Assembly (NCBI GenBank): GCA_033439685.1
Contig: JAUEDM010000007.1
Coordinates: 2,108,001 to 2,172,000 of the forward strand
DNA from: Apodospora peruviana
Lineage: Eukaryota > Ascomycota > Sordariomycetes > Sordariales > Lasiosphaeriaceae
Length of the DNA: 64,000 bases
Direction of reading: 5' to 3'
Position 1 is the first letter of the stretch; each line of letters opens with the position of its first letter. The notes under the pieces are model-generated. The model searched no databases. It saw only the letters and a list, made by a program, of their open reading frames with translations, and was not told where the DNA came from. Shown here in pieces: positions 32,465 through 44,386 of this stretch. The position numbers and the translations under genes were made by a program.

Positions 32465-32734
32465 CTAGATGGTCGAAAGATATTTCTTCCCAGACTGAGA
32501 CTCCTCGGTTGCTGCTGCTGCCTCGGCCGTAACGATCCGTCTCTGCTCCTCGGGCGAGAACAGCGCGGTACCCTGCTGAAGCGCGTTTATGAGGAGCGGC
32601 AGAGCAGCATCGCTCTTGAAGTCGTCGGCGCTGCGGACCTTGTCCAGGTCCTCGGCGAACTCCTTTGTGACCCTCTGGAGGTAGTACGATGTGAACTCGG
32701 CCGCGATTTCCTGGTTCGATTTGTTTTCGGCCAT
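32465..32734 (-). CDS. short Rsa3-domain protein, ribosome assembly
   Basis: Single-exon protein of 89 aa. Nearly all of it corresponds to the conserved C-terminal domain of ribosome assembly protein 3, recognised by FTSYYLQRVTKEFAEDLDK, RSADDF and LINALQQGTALFS. Yeast Rsa3 is a nucleolar factor of early 60S maturation. Typical Rsa3 proteins carry a long Ser/acidic N-terminal region before this domain; here it is missing. I found no upstream exon with that composition, though an AAAAAG acceptor-like sequence directly precedes the ATG. It may be a truncated orthologue, a lineage-specific short form or a paralogue. The family call relies on recall of the domain pattern. Confidence 0.65.
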   Translation of the reverse strand: MAENKSNQEIAAEFTSYYLQRVTKEFAEDLDKVRSADDFKSDAALPLLINALQQGTALFSPEEQRRIVTAEAAAATEESQSGKKYLSTI

Positions 32735-34292
32735 CTTTTTTTGGTTGTTTTTGTAGGGTTCCGAATGTTGTTTTCACAGGTAAAGATCAGTTTGCGGGTT
32801 GAGTGTTGTGAATGTACTGAATAACGTATAAAATTCAATGGATGCAGTTGTTAGATTTTGCAGGCGCCAGGTTGAGCTTTATGCTGCACTGCATGAAGTT
32901 AAGCCCACTATAATCCAGCATCCAATGGCGGGAACGGGTGTACCTTATTACAGTGACTTGAATCAACCGGGGCGCCCCAATAGAACACGGCAACTTTGTT
33001 TAGAAGAAACCTTCCATGGCCCAAGGATTTTGAAGACGCTCTTTTTCGCAGCAATAATTGCAGACAAGTTACCCTTGCAGCGACGCAGATATCAACATTG
33101 GCAATGCTGCTGACGAATAACTACGGGAAAACACCGAGAGGGCTTGGATATTTCTCAGAGTAGCAATATCACGAATCACGATCATAGAGGCGATGCCAAT
33201 TGTGGCGACTCGGACTGCTCATCATGGTCTTCGGCTGAGCTTTTGGTTACTGGTTGTTAGAAGAGCGGCAAATACTTTCATCTCTCCGCTAGTTTCTCGT
33301 GCTGATATCGTTGTGGTGCTGGCAGGGCTGAATTTCCGAGTCACCGCATGGCATGGGGTTCGGGTCATCATTCACCTGTCGGCGGCTGGGTCTGATCCTT
33401 TGGAACGGGAGAGGGCTGGATTAAAATATTCATGGAAATACTGTTGCATTTGTGACATGAGACGATCGCTGCAATTTTGAGGCAACCCGAGGAATACGTA
33501 AAGTCAGTATATGTTAAGTAGCAAAGAAACAAAGTCGGACGATTGATGACCCGGGGAACTCTTCCAATAACATGATCTCGAGCAAGACGGGTCTATTCCG
33601 TACCGTTCTACCTAGGTAGGTATCACATTGATTCCGTAAATATACCAACCACTCTTCAGCTCTTCAGTCAAATTCAAAGTCCTAAACAAAAACGGGGGAG
33701 ATTACCGGCAATAAAAAAGGAGGTTGTGTCCTCCTCGCGTTATACCGCCGCCTTGGGCAAAGCCTGACCATTGACGATGAAGTGCTGGCCTGTGGCTTAG
33801 CAGACGCCCAATGATACCTCATGATAGGGACTCAACCGGGCAGAAACGATGAGTATAACACCCAGCAAAGAGCAATACGGAATACAAGCAAGTCTTATCA
33901 GCCGGGCGACCATGGGCAATGCTACCCACTTTACAGACAAAAAGCTTAAATTCAGCCCACGATGCGGCGTTGACAGGTAGGCGGACGACCGTATTCGAAT
34001 GGGACAACGCGATTGGTTCAACTTTCTTGGTCACAAGCATCACCTGTTTCTGGTAGCATTTCGCGAGATATACGTGATGGGGTTTATTGACAAGAGCATT
34101 TGAGCAGTGTGGCTAAACATTTATATATGATGGACAGAATGTCGTCAAAAAGAAGAAGGCTGTAGGTCATATTGCAAACTTTTTATTTTGATTTCCTCAA
34201 TTCTAGTTGAGCGTCCAAGACACAATATCCATCAAGGCCACAAAAAGCACAAGTCAACATCTTGTTAGCCGGGCCTCGTCAACTTCCCCAAG
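32735..34292. other. AT-richer intergenic region
   Basis: About 1.5 kb between divergent genes. It includes a palindromic TACCTAGGTAGGTA element near 33609, a motif common in Sordariomycete spacers. Several short open frames show no domain. No gene is supported. Confidence 0.5.
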
Positions 34293-35618
34293 ATGGAGGA
34301 CGGGAAGTATGGTACGCAGCTTCACCTCCCGACACGCGTTGTCGCTCAAAGCTTGAGCTCAGCTAACCTATTGTTGTCCACAAACAGTCCCAGGGAGTAT
34401 CTACTTTTATGCTCCGAACAAGGGCGCGCCGGTGTTCTTCGCCGTCGCCTTTGCGACCTCTGGCATCTTTCACATATATCAATGCATGTAAGTCGGCCTT
34501 TGTGTGGTTCCCGACGTCTTGGGAGGAGGCGGCAGAAAGGTGAAAACTAACCAATAACCACTGCTACAGCCATTACAAGAGCTGGAGACTAACGGGCATC
34601 TACGTCTTCTGCGCTGTCATATTCACGGCCGGGTTCATCGTCAGGGAGATGGGGGCGTTTGACTATGAGAACCTAGTCAAGTTCATCATAACCATCTGCC
34701 TGGTATATGCAGCGCCGTAAGTGGTTTTGGTTTTCTTGTCTACTTGAATAAATTAGCGGGATGACGTTGAATATATTTCCAGAACAAAACACAAAATGAA
34801 CTCAGCTAATCATTGATACCAGGCCCCTTTTCGAGCTCGCAAACTACAACATCCTCGGCCGTATCCTCTACTACGTCCCATACCATTCGCCCATCCACCC
34901 CGGGCGGGTGGTCACCACGCTGGGCTTCATCTCGGCTGTCGTGGAGGCGCTCAACGGCAACGGCGCGTCGTACAGCTCGAACCGGTCCCTGCCCGAAGAC
35001 AAGCAAAACATCGGCAAGGCTCTGATCAAGGCGTCCCTCCTGATCCAGATCGTCGTCATCTGCCTCTTCCTGGTCTTGGCCGGCATTTTTCACCACCGCT
35101 GCCAGCGGTCGGGCGTCCCCAGCGACCGGCTCCGCAGCGCGCTGTTCACTCTGTACGCGTCAACGGCGCTACTGACGGTCCGCACCATCTTCCGGATCGT
35201 CGAGTACTTTAGTCTTGCGCAGCTGCACTTCGGCCCGGGGCTCGACCCGACAACACTCAGCCCGCTGATCCGGTACGAGTGGTTCTTTTACGTCTTCGAA
35301 GCTAGCCTGATGATTTGTAATATCGTCTTGATGAACGTCCGCCACCCGCGCAAATACCTACCCAAGAGCACGAAGACGTACCTGGCCAAGGACGGCGTCA
35401 CCGAGGTCACGGGTCCGGGGCACAAGGATGCGCGCCCCTTTCTGCAGACACTGTTTGACCCGTTTGATCTTATCGGGCTGCTCAAGGGGAAGGATAAGGG
35501 GAAGCGGTTTTGGGAGACGGACGAGTTGGAGGGGGTTGGTGGCGGCGAGAAGACCATTGCTGCTGCTGGGATGAATAGGAAGAGAAGTGCTGATGTCGAG
35601 GCTGCTGCTGCTGCTTGA
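34293..35618 (+). CDS. RTA1-like seven-transmembrane protein
   Basis: Fungal membrane protein of the RTA1/RTM1/Rsb1 family, linked to lipid translocation and resistance to toxic lipids or azoles. Exons are 34293-34311, 34388-34487, 34570-34716 and 34823-35618, all phase-consistent, giving 353 aa. The spliced N-terminus has YVPGSIYFYAPNKG before the first helix. About seven hydrophobic helices follow, with family motifs such as PLFELANYNILGR, PGRVVTTLGFIS and RTIFRIVEYF. The last helix is followed by a 90-residue basic/acidic cytoplasmic tail containing RHPRKYLP and a poly-Ala end. No transporter motif or ATPase is present; the transport role is family-level inference. Individual substrates cannot be predicted. 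Confidence 0.88.
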
Positions 35619-38178
35619 GGATGGCGTAGGTGTCTCTAGAGGCCTAATCTAGACTACCAGGTTGGTGCTGCTCTGTCCGGGGGCCTCGATCCTTGACAAG
35701 CGTAACAAGCCGACGCCGCCGCAGACCTCGAGCATCAGCAAGGGCAAGAACTACACTAGGTAATGGTCCGACTTGGTGGTTCTGAGAGCTTGAAGACGCA
35801 GGGATTTTGGGACGAAACAGGGCAGTGGAGGTTTGGTGGTGTACGGCACATGACGGGCAGTGTTTCCGATCTGCTTTTTTGGTTTTGAGATGAGATGGTT
35901 TGAAAACAACACTTTGACAAAACATTTGGTTCGAATGTGTGCATTTAAACGTGGGAGTGACGAAAAGAGAACCAACAGCAGAGCATTTCGCACCAGACAG
36001 TACCGTACTGATCTGGTACTCTAGACCCCTTTGTAGGGCAGAGCAAGATCGGAATCCTTTCCTCCTTCTGTCATCTAATAAGATCTTGATGATCGGACCA
36101 CCTCTGGGAGCCAACCTGCGGCCGCAGCCGCGGACTTTCAGGAACAGGAAACCGATTGGCCAGGGGGGTATGAAGGAGAGAGTTGTCATTAATTTCGGTG
36201 GAAAGAATGAGAGCTGAGATATCAGCAGCGTCGGTCGGCTTGTTGGTGTGGCTTGTGGCTGCCCGAGTTGTCAGCACTCAGCATCGCAGCAGGCCGCTTC
36301 AGAAAAACAGATGGAAACAGATCTGGTGTGGCTCATCTCCCCGCGGTTCCTTCTTCTCATCGAGTTCGCGCCAAGACCAACGGGGCTGTTGCGACGGAGT
36401 GAACGCGAAGAATCCCAGCGCAGTGGGAATCGGAAGGTGGCGGTGGTGGGGCTGCCCTGTTTGTGTTTGAAAAGTGCAGTTGCCAGTTTGAGAGCCTTTT
36501 GAAGTCATTTTCAGTCTTCAAGGAAGTCACGGCTATGTTGCAACTACCTACCAGGAAGGTATCGATGTGGAGGCAGCTTCCATTGCAGCTTCGCCCTTTC
36601 CAATATCCCTCCATTTTGTCTTTCTAGCCTCTTCTCCCAATTGAATTGACCATCCCAATTGTTCCAAATCGAAGCTAACCCCCCCAGTCTTGGGGATCTT
36701 CCGCCCACGATGCGGGGCGAAATGCGAACAAGCATCGAGAGCGTATCCGTACTCCATATAAAACAGCATTTATAGCGTCCATCCATTGATCCATGGTGCT
36801 GATGTTTCAATTTGGTCGACAACGGACGGGACGCACGCCTCCTGGGAGCAATCACGGTGCGAGACTTGTCAATTCGCTCCACCTCCTGCACCTACAGTCA
36901 GTCCATCGATGGCAGCTTACACCCAGACATTCGAAACAATTGCCCGATACTCTGTACTTCTCATCATGACACCGTCTGTGTGAATGCGAGGTTCTTCTCG
37001 TCAGAGTGATGTATCCCTGTGCTTCGTCCCGTCTTACTTCATCAGTGACTCTAGGCACCCAGAATACATCCTGGACCTGGAACCTGGGATTTGGAGATCA
37101 TCTCCCCCCCCCCCCCCCCCCCCCACAGGTCAGTGCTCCTGCAGATAATAATCCGGGCTAAACCTCGTCGTGTCAGATTCCAGTACTTGGATGGAATTTT
37201 ATAAGACGAGAAAGGGGTTGCCAAGAGCAGTTTCTTTTCGAATTTTCGTTTGCGGTGCACAGGAGTTGAAGGCGAAAGGTGGCCAACTAAACCGGGACAA
37301 GATTGGCATCGCAGCACAGCCCGGGATCGCCATCCCCCCCAGTGCCGCCGACACGGCCGCCCTGATCAAAGACTTCCTTCCGAGGCTTGTTTGTTCTCCT
37401 GTTGATATTAGCACTGCATTACTTGCACCGTACACTGCTTGTTGGGTGGAGAATCCGACAGTCGGCCGTCCCCGTTTCGGGCCAACACCGACTATACGGA
37501 ATACGGAGAAGAGCATCTTTGCAACGGTGTCCGACTCGAGGTGCTCTTCTGTACAGTACGCGGCCAGGCAGTCGACAACGGGGAGGCGGCCATCCTCCAT
37601 CCATCACGCGGCAACGTCTGATATGATTTGGAAGTTCCGGCGAGAGAGAATTGGTTGATGTGGGCATCTCTGAGGGTGCACTGCAATGCGAAGGTGCATT
37701 GAGACATCCTAGGGTCCCCCAGAGGTGCCGCCAAGGCCACTTACTGTGTTTGTTCGTCCGCTAGGCTGCTACTTTTCCTACAATACTCCCGCAATATCAT
37801 CCACCCCACTGGCTCGGGCGGTGCACTCGACTTAGACGGTCAGAGACCGTCCCACGAACCCCCTTTCCTACTTCACCTAGGCCCATCCCTCCACTGGCCC
37901 ATCATTTGCATCCTTCCGTCCCAGGTTGGTCACACGCGACGCTGCTCCTTAACAACCGCCCCATATTTTTGGACTTGGATTGCGAGAGCGGCCCAGCACA
38001 CGTCCGACAGCGCTTCCGCCGCGCTCTGTTGGAATCTCGGGGCCTCGTTTCCAATATCATTACCGGGTTCCCCTACTCAGGCTCCAACTCCCCGTTGACA
38101 GAGCCTCTTATCTCACAACCTGAGGCGGCCGCCCCCAGGCCCATCGTTTTGCTATATCACTTACACCCACCCGCTGCG
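35619..38178. other. long intergenic region with poly(C) run
   Basis: It lies between the RTA1-like gene and the hypothetical protein gene. A run of 21 C lies at 37104-37124. The frame of the downstream gene remains open back to about 37906 but contains no ATG, so an upstream exon or non-coding leader may lie here. Other short frames show no domain. Confidence 0.5.
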
Positions 38179-39417
38179 ATGGTAACGAACTGGACCACCG
38201 AACCCACCATGGAAGAAAGGCCAGCATCCCGTGAGCGGCGAGGGCCGCAAGTTTACCTCCATGTTGAGTTTGGTCTCTCATGGAATTCGAAGCAGCCACC
38301 CAAGAACCATGAGGTCACATATAGGTCGCGCGGCATGCGTGAAAGGAGTCCGGCTTTCCCGCGACAAGTAGCAGCACCAAACACCAACTACCTCGCCGCC
38401 ATCCACGATTTTGAGCAGAGACAGACGAACCACCGGCCGGCAGCTCCTCCCCCTGCCCGCCACACCCATATTGGCCCATATCACCAAATGCAGGAATATT
38501 ATCAAGTAGGCCATTCAATGCCTCACCAGCGAGCCCGGGAACCGCCCGCTCCGGAACAGGAACGGCCATCGCGTGCCGACTCAACGTCGTCCCGTGAGCG
38601 GGGCCGCTCAGCGCCACCACCGGTCGGAGACAATCCGTGGGACGTTAGCGTACAGCAAAGTCAGGGCGGAGGAAGACCTTCAGGAGTATCAGCGGCGGTC
38701 GCAACCCAAGGGGCCCCGGACCCGTGGAAGGCCTTGCCGGCGCCTCCCTCCAAGTTCCGTCTGGGAGAAGACGGGATGCCGTGGTCGTCATGGTCATGGC
38801 CAATGGGCTATGATCCGGACGCGTACCCGCGAGACGAAGAAGTTAACACATCGACGCACTCTCTACCTGCCACTGCCACGGTTAGCCCGGAACACACCTC
38901 GCCATTCGAAGCAAGTCCACTGTCAGTCTCGGTGTATTCGCCGGGCGGGAGTCGGGCTCCGGGTCGTGACGTCGAAACGGGGCGGGCGCGAGAGCTGGGG
39001 GCTTTGTCGGCAGCCATGATGACAGTCGACAACGGCTTCGAGAACCAGTGGTGGAACCAGGGTGCTCGCGAGATGGTCCCGTCCGAAGAGGTGGCAGCGG
39101 CAGCACCTTCCATGGCGGCGACCCTGTTCAACCGGAATCGATTCTCGGCGCGGTCGCTTGGTTGGGCGGTCGCGGAGACACCAGCAGCGCGAACACCAGC
39201 ACAGCCGTCGGCGCTGACATCAGCGGTTGACAACAGCAGTCCGTGCTTCCATGTTGTGGACATGATCTCACCCCTGACGGAGGCTGCTACTCTCGCTAGT
39301 CCACCGCCGACATACCAATCCTTCCACGGTTTACAGCCGTTGCAACGCTCCATGTCCACAAGGTCGGAAGAACTGTGGTTTACGGAAACGGGCTCTCCTC
39401 GGGGATCTTACATTTAA
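38179..39417 (+). CDS. hypothetical disordered protein
   Basis: Open frame of 412 codons from the first ATG at 38179; the same frame is open further upstream without an ATG, so the true 5' end may be spliced. The protein is rich in Pro, Ser, Ala and Arg and is predicted by eye to be mostly disordered, without signal peptide or membrane helix. The C-terminal third has pieces that look conserved rather than random: GFENQWWNQGARE, SLGWAVAE, MISPLTE and a tail RSMSTRSEELWF. These resemble uncharacterised Sordariomycete proteins I have seen, but I cannot name a family or function. Strong GC-rich third positions support real coding. Confidence 0.6.
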   Translation: MVTNWTTEPTMEERPASRERRGPQVYLHVEFGLSWNSKQPPKNHEVTYRSRGMRERSPAFPRQVAAPNTNYLAAIHDFEQRQTNHRPAAPPPARHTHIGPYHQMQEYYQVGHSMPHQRAREPPAPEQERPSRADSTSSRERGRSAPPPVGDNPWDVSVQQSQGGGRPSGVSAAVATQGAPDPWKALPAPPSKFRLGEDGMPWSSWSWPMGYDPDAYPRDEEVNTSTHSLPATATVSPEHTSPFEASPLSVSVYSPGGSRAPGRDVETGRARELGALSAAMMTVDNGFENQWWNQGAREMVPSEEVAAAAPSMAATLFNRNRFSARSLGWAVAETPAARTPAQPSALTSAVDNSSPCFHVVDMISPLTEAATLASPPPTYQSFHGLQPLQRSMSTRSEELWFTETGSPRGSYI

Positions 39418-42408
39418 TTACGATATCTACATTTTATCACATTATATACCACTTTATTAATAGGGTTTCAAAAAGTACGGCGTTTTTGGCTATGGTTTCA
39501 CTCGCATTTTGAGCGTTTTCGTTAGTATTTGGTTTAACATTTTGGCGTTTAGCATGTAACGATAACCAAGACCGGGACTGGATGGGTCGGTGAGGTTTAT
39601 CTTCCTGGCCGGCAAGGCAGTGTAATATGGGCTTTTCTTTTCTATCGATACCACATGTTTGGTGATGGGGGTTGAGCGGAATGTCGATTTGGAATTATGA
39701 TCCTCTAACAGTACATATAATGAGATATGAAGCAGCCAGACTATCATGGCTCGTTTTACTTTTCCAATTCTTTACTCGGGTGTTGTTGTGTGCTCTAGTT
39801 GGACTTTAAATTTCCCGTCTGGCCGCAACGCGGTCTCGGCCATCATCAAGTCACAATCTCGCCACCCGTAAGTTGTGATGAGGACATGGGGGGGACGATG
39901 GAGAGCTGCAACAAAACATTTGGAAGTTCCCATTTGTTTTTTCTCAGAAGTGCGGTATCATTTTTCAGGATGCATGAAAGTGTATCGTCATGGTGTCCTC
40001 GACCTTGCCTCCAAGTAATATGAGTTGGGCTGCTGCTTAATTACCGAGTGAGACTGAGTACATACCTTACTACCAAGATACCTAACCTGGAAGAGTGTCT
40101 GTGTCTGTCCATCTGGGGCACGCACCGACGGGGATTTTAACAAACGTGAGGGCACAGCAAGCAACAGCAACAACACAAGGTACGATGGATTAATGCTTGA
40201 GGGCGGCACGCAACGAGCAAGAGGTAACAAACAAACTGGACCTGAACATCCCAAGAGTGGGTGGTCCCGATAGTGGCGACGGCCCCCAGCCAACTTAACG
40301 TGACGAAGATGTTTGTCTGTTCGTGAAGCATGGCAGTGCGCGCGGCAGTTGGAACGCACGCACTCCCACACATCCTGCCATGCCGTTGTATAAACTAACA
40401 CATCACCAGTCGACAAGCGTTTGACAATTTTGAACGTGGAGATTCAAAACAGCCCAGAAGACCGCTCGTTGGTGATAGTTCACTCCCCCGTCACCCTGTT
40501 TCGCGGTCATCAGTCGGTCGGGAAACAGGAACGTGGAAAAGTGCTTGGCCCTCTTGCCGATCGAGACGGTCAGGTTCGTCGTCCTCTCTCGCCAGTTCAA
40601 ATATGGAGCTCGTCCGAGTTACTGGTTTCTCCGAGTACGGCACGTACGTATATGATCCCTCAGGGGGTAATAAGGTTGCCAGTGACAGACAGGCCACGAA
40701 CAATGTGATCCAGAAATAACACAAAATCTCCGATTGAAACAACAAATTCTGTCAGGAACAGGGCAATACACCTCCCAGTGTGGGTTTTACCCCATTGACG
40801 ATGACCCCTGCCTGGCTTTTTGTCTGATGTTCACTCAGTTCAGTTCGGAGTTCGGAGTTCGGACCGTTCATGTCGTCAAGGTAACATTCTCTACCCGCTA
40901 CCACTACGTTATGTATTAAACCTCATCTCCTCGCGAGGCTGAGCCCATGCAGGGGGGATATTTTGCTGTTTCAACTGACCTTTCGACTTACATAAACACC
41001 ACCCAATAAAATCCAAAACCCCAGAAATAGAGAAAAAAGAATTGGTGGATGTGATCGATCTCAAAATGCAAAACACTGATCATCAGGCGCGCGCCTCATG
41101 ATGCTTTCTTTGCTTTGCTTTTGTGCATGGATGTATCCATGATAGGATTCCTGCTGCAAGTAGTGTACTGTACCACCACTCACCCTCACCTTGTTAAAAC
41201 CTCGTAGCCATTCCCGTTGTCGAGAATTGTGCTGCCTGGCCCCGCGAGTTGTGAGCTGAGGTTTGCGGCATAATAAGGCTTATATTGCGGTATCTCACCT
41301 CAAATCAGTTCATAAGCCTCTTTGCCATACTAGGTCGATGGCGCTAATGGCTTGTTTCAGTACTTGTGTATTGTTGGTTTGCGAGATATCCAATCCATTT
41401 GAGAGAAATCGTACACTATGTTTGCTGATAGAGGCAAAGTTTTGGGTGCGGTGGTGGTTGTTTACATGTCAGATGTATCATCACTCGGCGTTTAAGATGG
41501 CGGATTGTCCCAGCCCCTGGCAACGGTACCTTTCCGTTATGGTTCCTCTAGAAGGCGAGAAACAGGAATACGACAGCGTCATACTTATATAATATTCAAG
41601 ATCGTTCATTAACGGTTCAGTTATTCGACTTCCATCTGGTACAATGTGTGGCGTGGTAATATTATCGTAAGCTGCCTCGTCCGCGGGGGGGGGGGGGGTT
41701 GGGTTTATCTCCCCGTTACTTAAAGACGGTGCAGACGACACTCTATGGTATCCCGAGTCATTTTGACTTCTTGAGAAAATTGAAAGTCTGCTAATACTTG
41801 TAATGTTGTGTCAGAAACAACAATGAGAACAAAAACAATATATTGAGCCCGACGAACGAAACCGAAGTTTCCATTCAACCTTCTCCCGCCCTCGCTCGGT
41901 CTTTGCCTTTCGTCTTTTTAGCTCTTTGCGATTTGTTCCACAGGTTACGATAAATAGGCCAGATCGGTACTAATTACTTCACAAGATCTAGCAAGCAGGT
42001 GAGATGATCATCTTAGGCAGCGAGATTCTGGCTTCATCAGGCGGCCGTGATATCGGGCACACAGCCCCTGACAATACTGTCCGATCGGTAAGATCTCCCA
42101 AGCAATCTTTAAGTGCGAGATAAGTCAGCACTCAGATTCACATTAGCGTGTTCCTGCTTCAGCGTGGACTCTGGTTTACCGACCTCGATATGATCGGCAA
42201 CATGATGAAGTACTCAAGGGGAAAGAGATGCAAGTAAGGAGTTGAAACACACACATCAATAGTGAATGTAATGGTAACGGAAGACACGTGATCGTGTAAA
42301 TTATAAGACCCACACAGTCCGACTAAAATAGGAGCCCCGAGTTGAAGAGTCATCCACACCACCGAGACCCACTAACATAAAAAAGTTGACGATAGGTAGT
42401 CAGAATCA
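39418..42408. other. 3 kb intergenic region, no gene seen
   Basis: The space between the hypothetical gene and the tRNA holds no recognisable coding region. It contains a run of 14 G at 41685-41698, a TTCGGAG triplication near 40845-40862 and scattered AT-rich patches. Frames up to about 140 codons occur but have no domain. Confidence 0.5.
42379..42384 (-). terminator. RNA polymerase III terminator of tRNA-Pro
   Basis: A run of six T on the transcribed strand, 25 bp after the tRNA 3' end, is a typical Pol III stop signal. Confidence 0.7.
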
Positions 42409-42501
42409 GGGGCCACCCGGGGATTGAACCCGGGACCTCTCGCAAGAATGCTCAGGTTTCGAATACCCTAAGCGAGAATCATACCACTAGACCAGCGGCC
42501 C
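42409..42501 (-). tRNA. tRNA-Pro(AGG) with 21-nt intron
   Basis: A cloverleaf is visible on the minus strand. The acceptor stem pairs GGGCCGC with GTGGCCC (one G-U), the anticodon stem is CTCGC/GCGAG, and the T arm has loop TTCAATC. The anticodon AGG occupies 42467-42469. A 21-nt intron (42445-42465) sits between positions 37 and 38, the canonical site for nuclear tRNA introns. The mature tRNA is 72 nt, with C as discriminator base. This tRNA should read CCU and, after A34 to inosine editing, CCC and CCA. Confidence 0.95.
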
Positions 42502-43026
42502 TTGTTAAGATTGTTTCTTTTCATGGTGATACTTTAATCTATATGTGATGTTTCTTGCTGACAAGTCGGGGTTCGGCTGAAGCTTTAATCACATGACAGC
42601 GCTTACTACCCAGCTCAATGGGGCAGTACTGGTCGTCAAGCGGCCTGATCGTGTTCTTTTAAGGACCTTTCTGTATTGTTTTGAGGGGTTAACGTTCCCT
42701 AGTAGGACCTTTCATGATTTCGTTACTTTCTATGTCCTTTCCGTTTTGCATGTTTCGGCTCTTCCTCTTCCCCCTTCGCTTTCAACTCAAATCATACACC
42801 GAGTGCACAAACCTTGCGTATATTGATTTGCTCTCTTTCCCTTTGATTTTCTTTTTGAGTGGGTTTGGGTTTCCGTTCCCTGTTAATTCCCCTTTCCTCT
42901 CGCTCTCCGTCATGTAACGTATATTGTCTTTTCGAGTTCCTTTCCTTCCTTTTGATTACTACAGATATCCCTGGGGCGTTGGCTTAGAAGAGGATACAGA
43001 TGACCTCACTAACCATCACCTGGCTA
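42502..43026. other. intergenic between tRNA-Pro and UsgS-like gene
   Basis: About 520 bp, T-rich near 42820-42920, probably the 3' untranslated region of the UsgS-like gene plus the 5' flank of the tRNA. No gene is visible. Confidence 0.5.
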
Positions 43027-44386
43027 CTAAAGTTCACGCGACGAAGTAGGGTAGGGATCAGTCTCCTGGTAAGGAGGCGGGTCGCTGCTGAGAGCATCCA
43101 AGTTCGCAAGCGGTATACTGAGGAATTTCTGCTTGTTCCTCCATTCGAGCTGGCTGGACTTGAACTCAGAAACCTGGGTCGGCGGTGGTGGGGGATCGGA
43201 AATCTTTGTGATGAGATAGGCGGTGCTCTGTGTCTCGGCGTTAGCATGCAGAAGGAGATAGAAATATTTCTCAAATAAACTTACAGCCTCGGCGATGCCA
43301 TATATCAGAACCCCCAGGAGCGGGACGCGAAGAAGGATATAGAAGCCGACGCCGAATCCAAACAAAAGACCCTCGCGACTGCGAAACCACTTCTTCTTTT
43401 CCTCTTTGGTGAAATGAATCCTCGCAAAATACGGTTCCAATAACTCCCTCATCAAGCTTCTTGAAGCAAAGTAACTCTGCAAAAAGATGACCAGGTACTT
43501 TCGGGGCAGAACGACGCCTGTTCCAAAGAAGATGGCCGCTGGTCCGAGACCGACGGCTTTGTTAAAGGTCCAAAAACTGGCGGCCGGAAGGACAAGACGA
43601 CCGACATAGGGCAGATAGGACAAGGCAAAAATAGCGAGCGAGATGGCGCCCTTCCGGCCGAATCTATAGAGAAACATGGATACAGCCTCAGCCGTGCTTG
43701 ATGAATGGGTGCTGCCGTCTTTCACATTGTATTGACGAAGTGTCGGGTAGTACATGGCGCGCAACCTGCTGGGATCCTCGTTCTTATGTTTGTCCATGTA
43801 GGTCGTATCCACCCATCTTATAGAGTCCATGAACAGAGTATCCAAGGTAGGCGTCACATAACGCATCAGACTCATGAAGAAGAGCGGCGCTTGGAGGACA
43901 TGTTCCTCGATGAAGGTGAGACCGCCGACAAGTTGGTCATCCCAACTGACTCGGTCAAGGGAAAAGAAGAAGGATAAGAACCATAAGAGGACCTTGATGC
44001 CGATTATCTGTGGGAAACAAATGAGCACGTCGTGGCCCCAGACATGGCAGATAATACATGGGAACGAACCGGGAACGAGATGACGATACGGATAGCAATA
44101 CCGGCGGCAACAGCAATGGCGGCCTGTCTGTAATGTTGTGAGGTAAAGAGGCTGGGATTCTGTAGCGCTCTGTGGGCTGGTTCATGAAGGATAGACCAAA
44201 AAGTCAGTCAATTTGCCAAGGTATTCAACTACGGATATAGTCTATAAGTCTGTGGTTGAGGAGGGACGTACCGCCAACAAGCGTGAGCTGGATGCCCCGG
44301 ATCACGGCATTGAAATCGAAATGTGACACATCAAGACTCTTCTTGAGCTTCTCCTTATCGATGTGTGGCTTCTGAGTCGAGGCCAT
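43027..44386 (-). CDS. UsgS-like multi-pass membrane protein
   Basis: Fungal transmembrane protein of the UsgS type, related to the Rrt8/Lds outer spore wall group; its precise function is unknown. Exons are 44272-44386, 44070-44176, 43285-44007 and 43027-43227, giving 381 aa. Conserved segments include HFDFNAVIRGIQLTLVG, HRALQNPSLFTSQHYRQAA, LMRYVTPTLD, SFLPYVGR-like LSYLPYVGRLVLPAASF and GFGVGFYILLRVPLLGVLIY, with several hydrophobic helices. A fourth-exon intron at 43228-43284 (57 nt, GTAAGT donor, GCTAAC branch, CAG acceptor) is a multiple of three without a stop. Without splicing it would add 19 residues; spliced, the protein reads GIAEASTAYLITKI, the family form. The C-terminal tail is Pro/Ser-rich with DPPPYQ and DPPPPP motifs. 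Confidence 0.82.

Noticed and set aside
33600..33625. TACCTAGGTAGGTA palindromes as transposon ends
   Set aside because: Similar short palindromes appear at several other places without target duplications or internal coding sequence; they are common spacer motifs.
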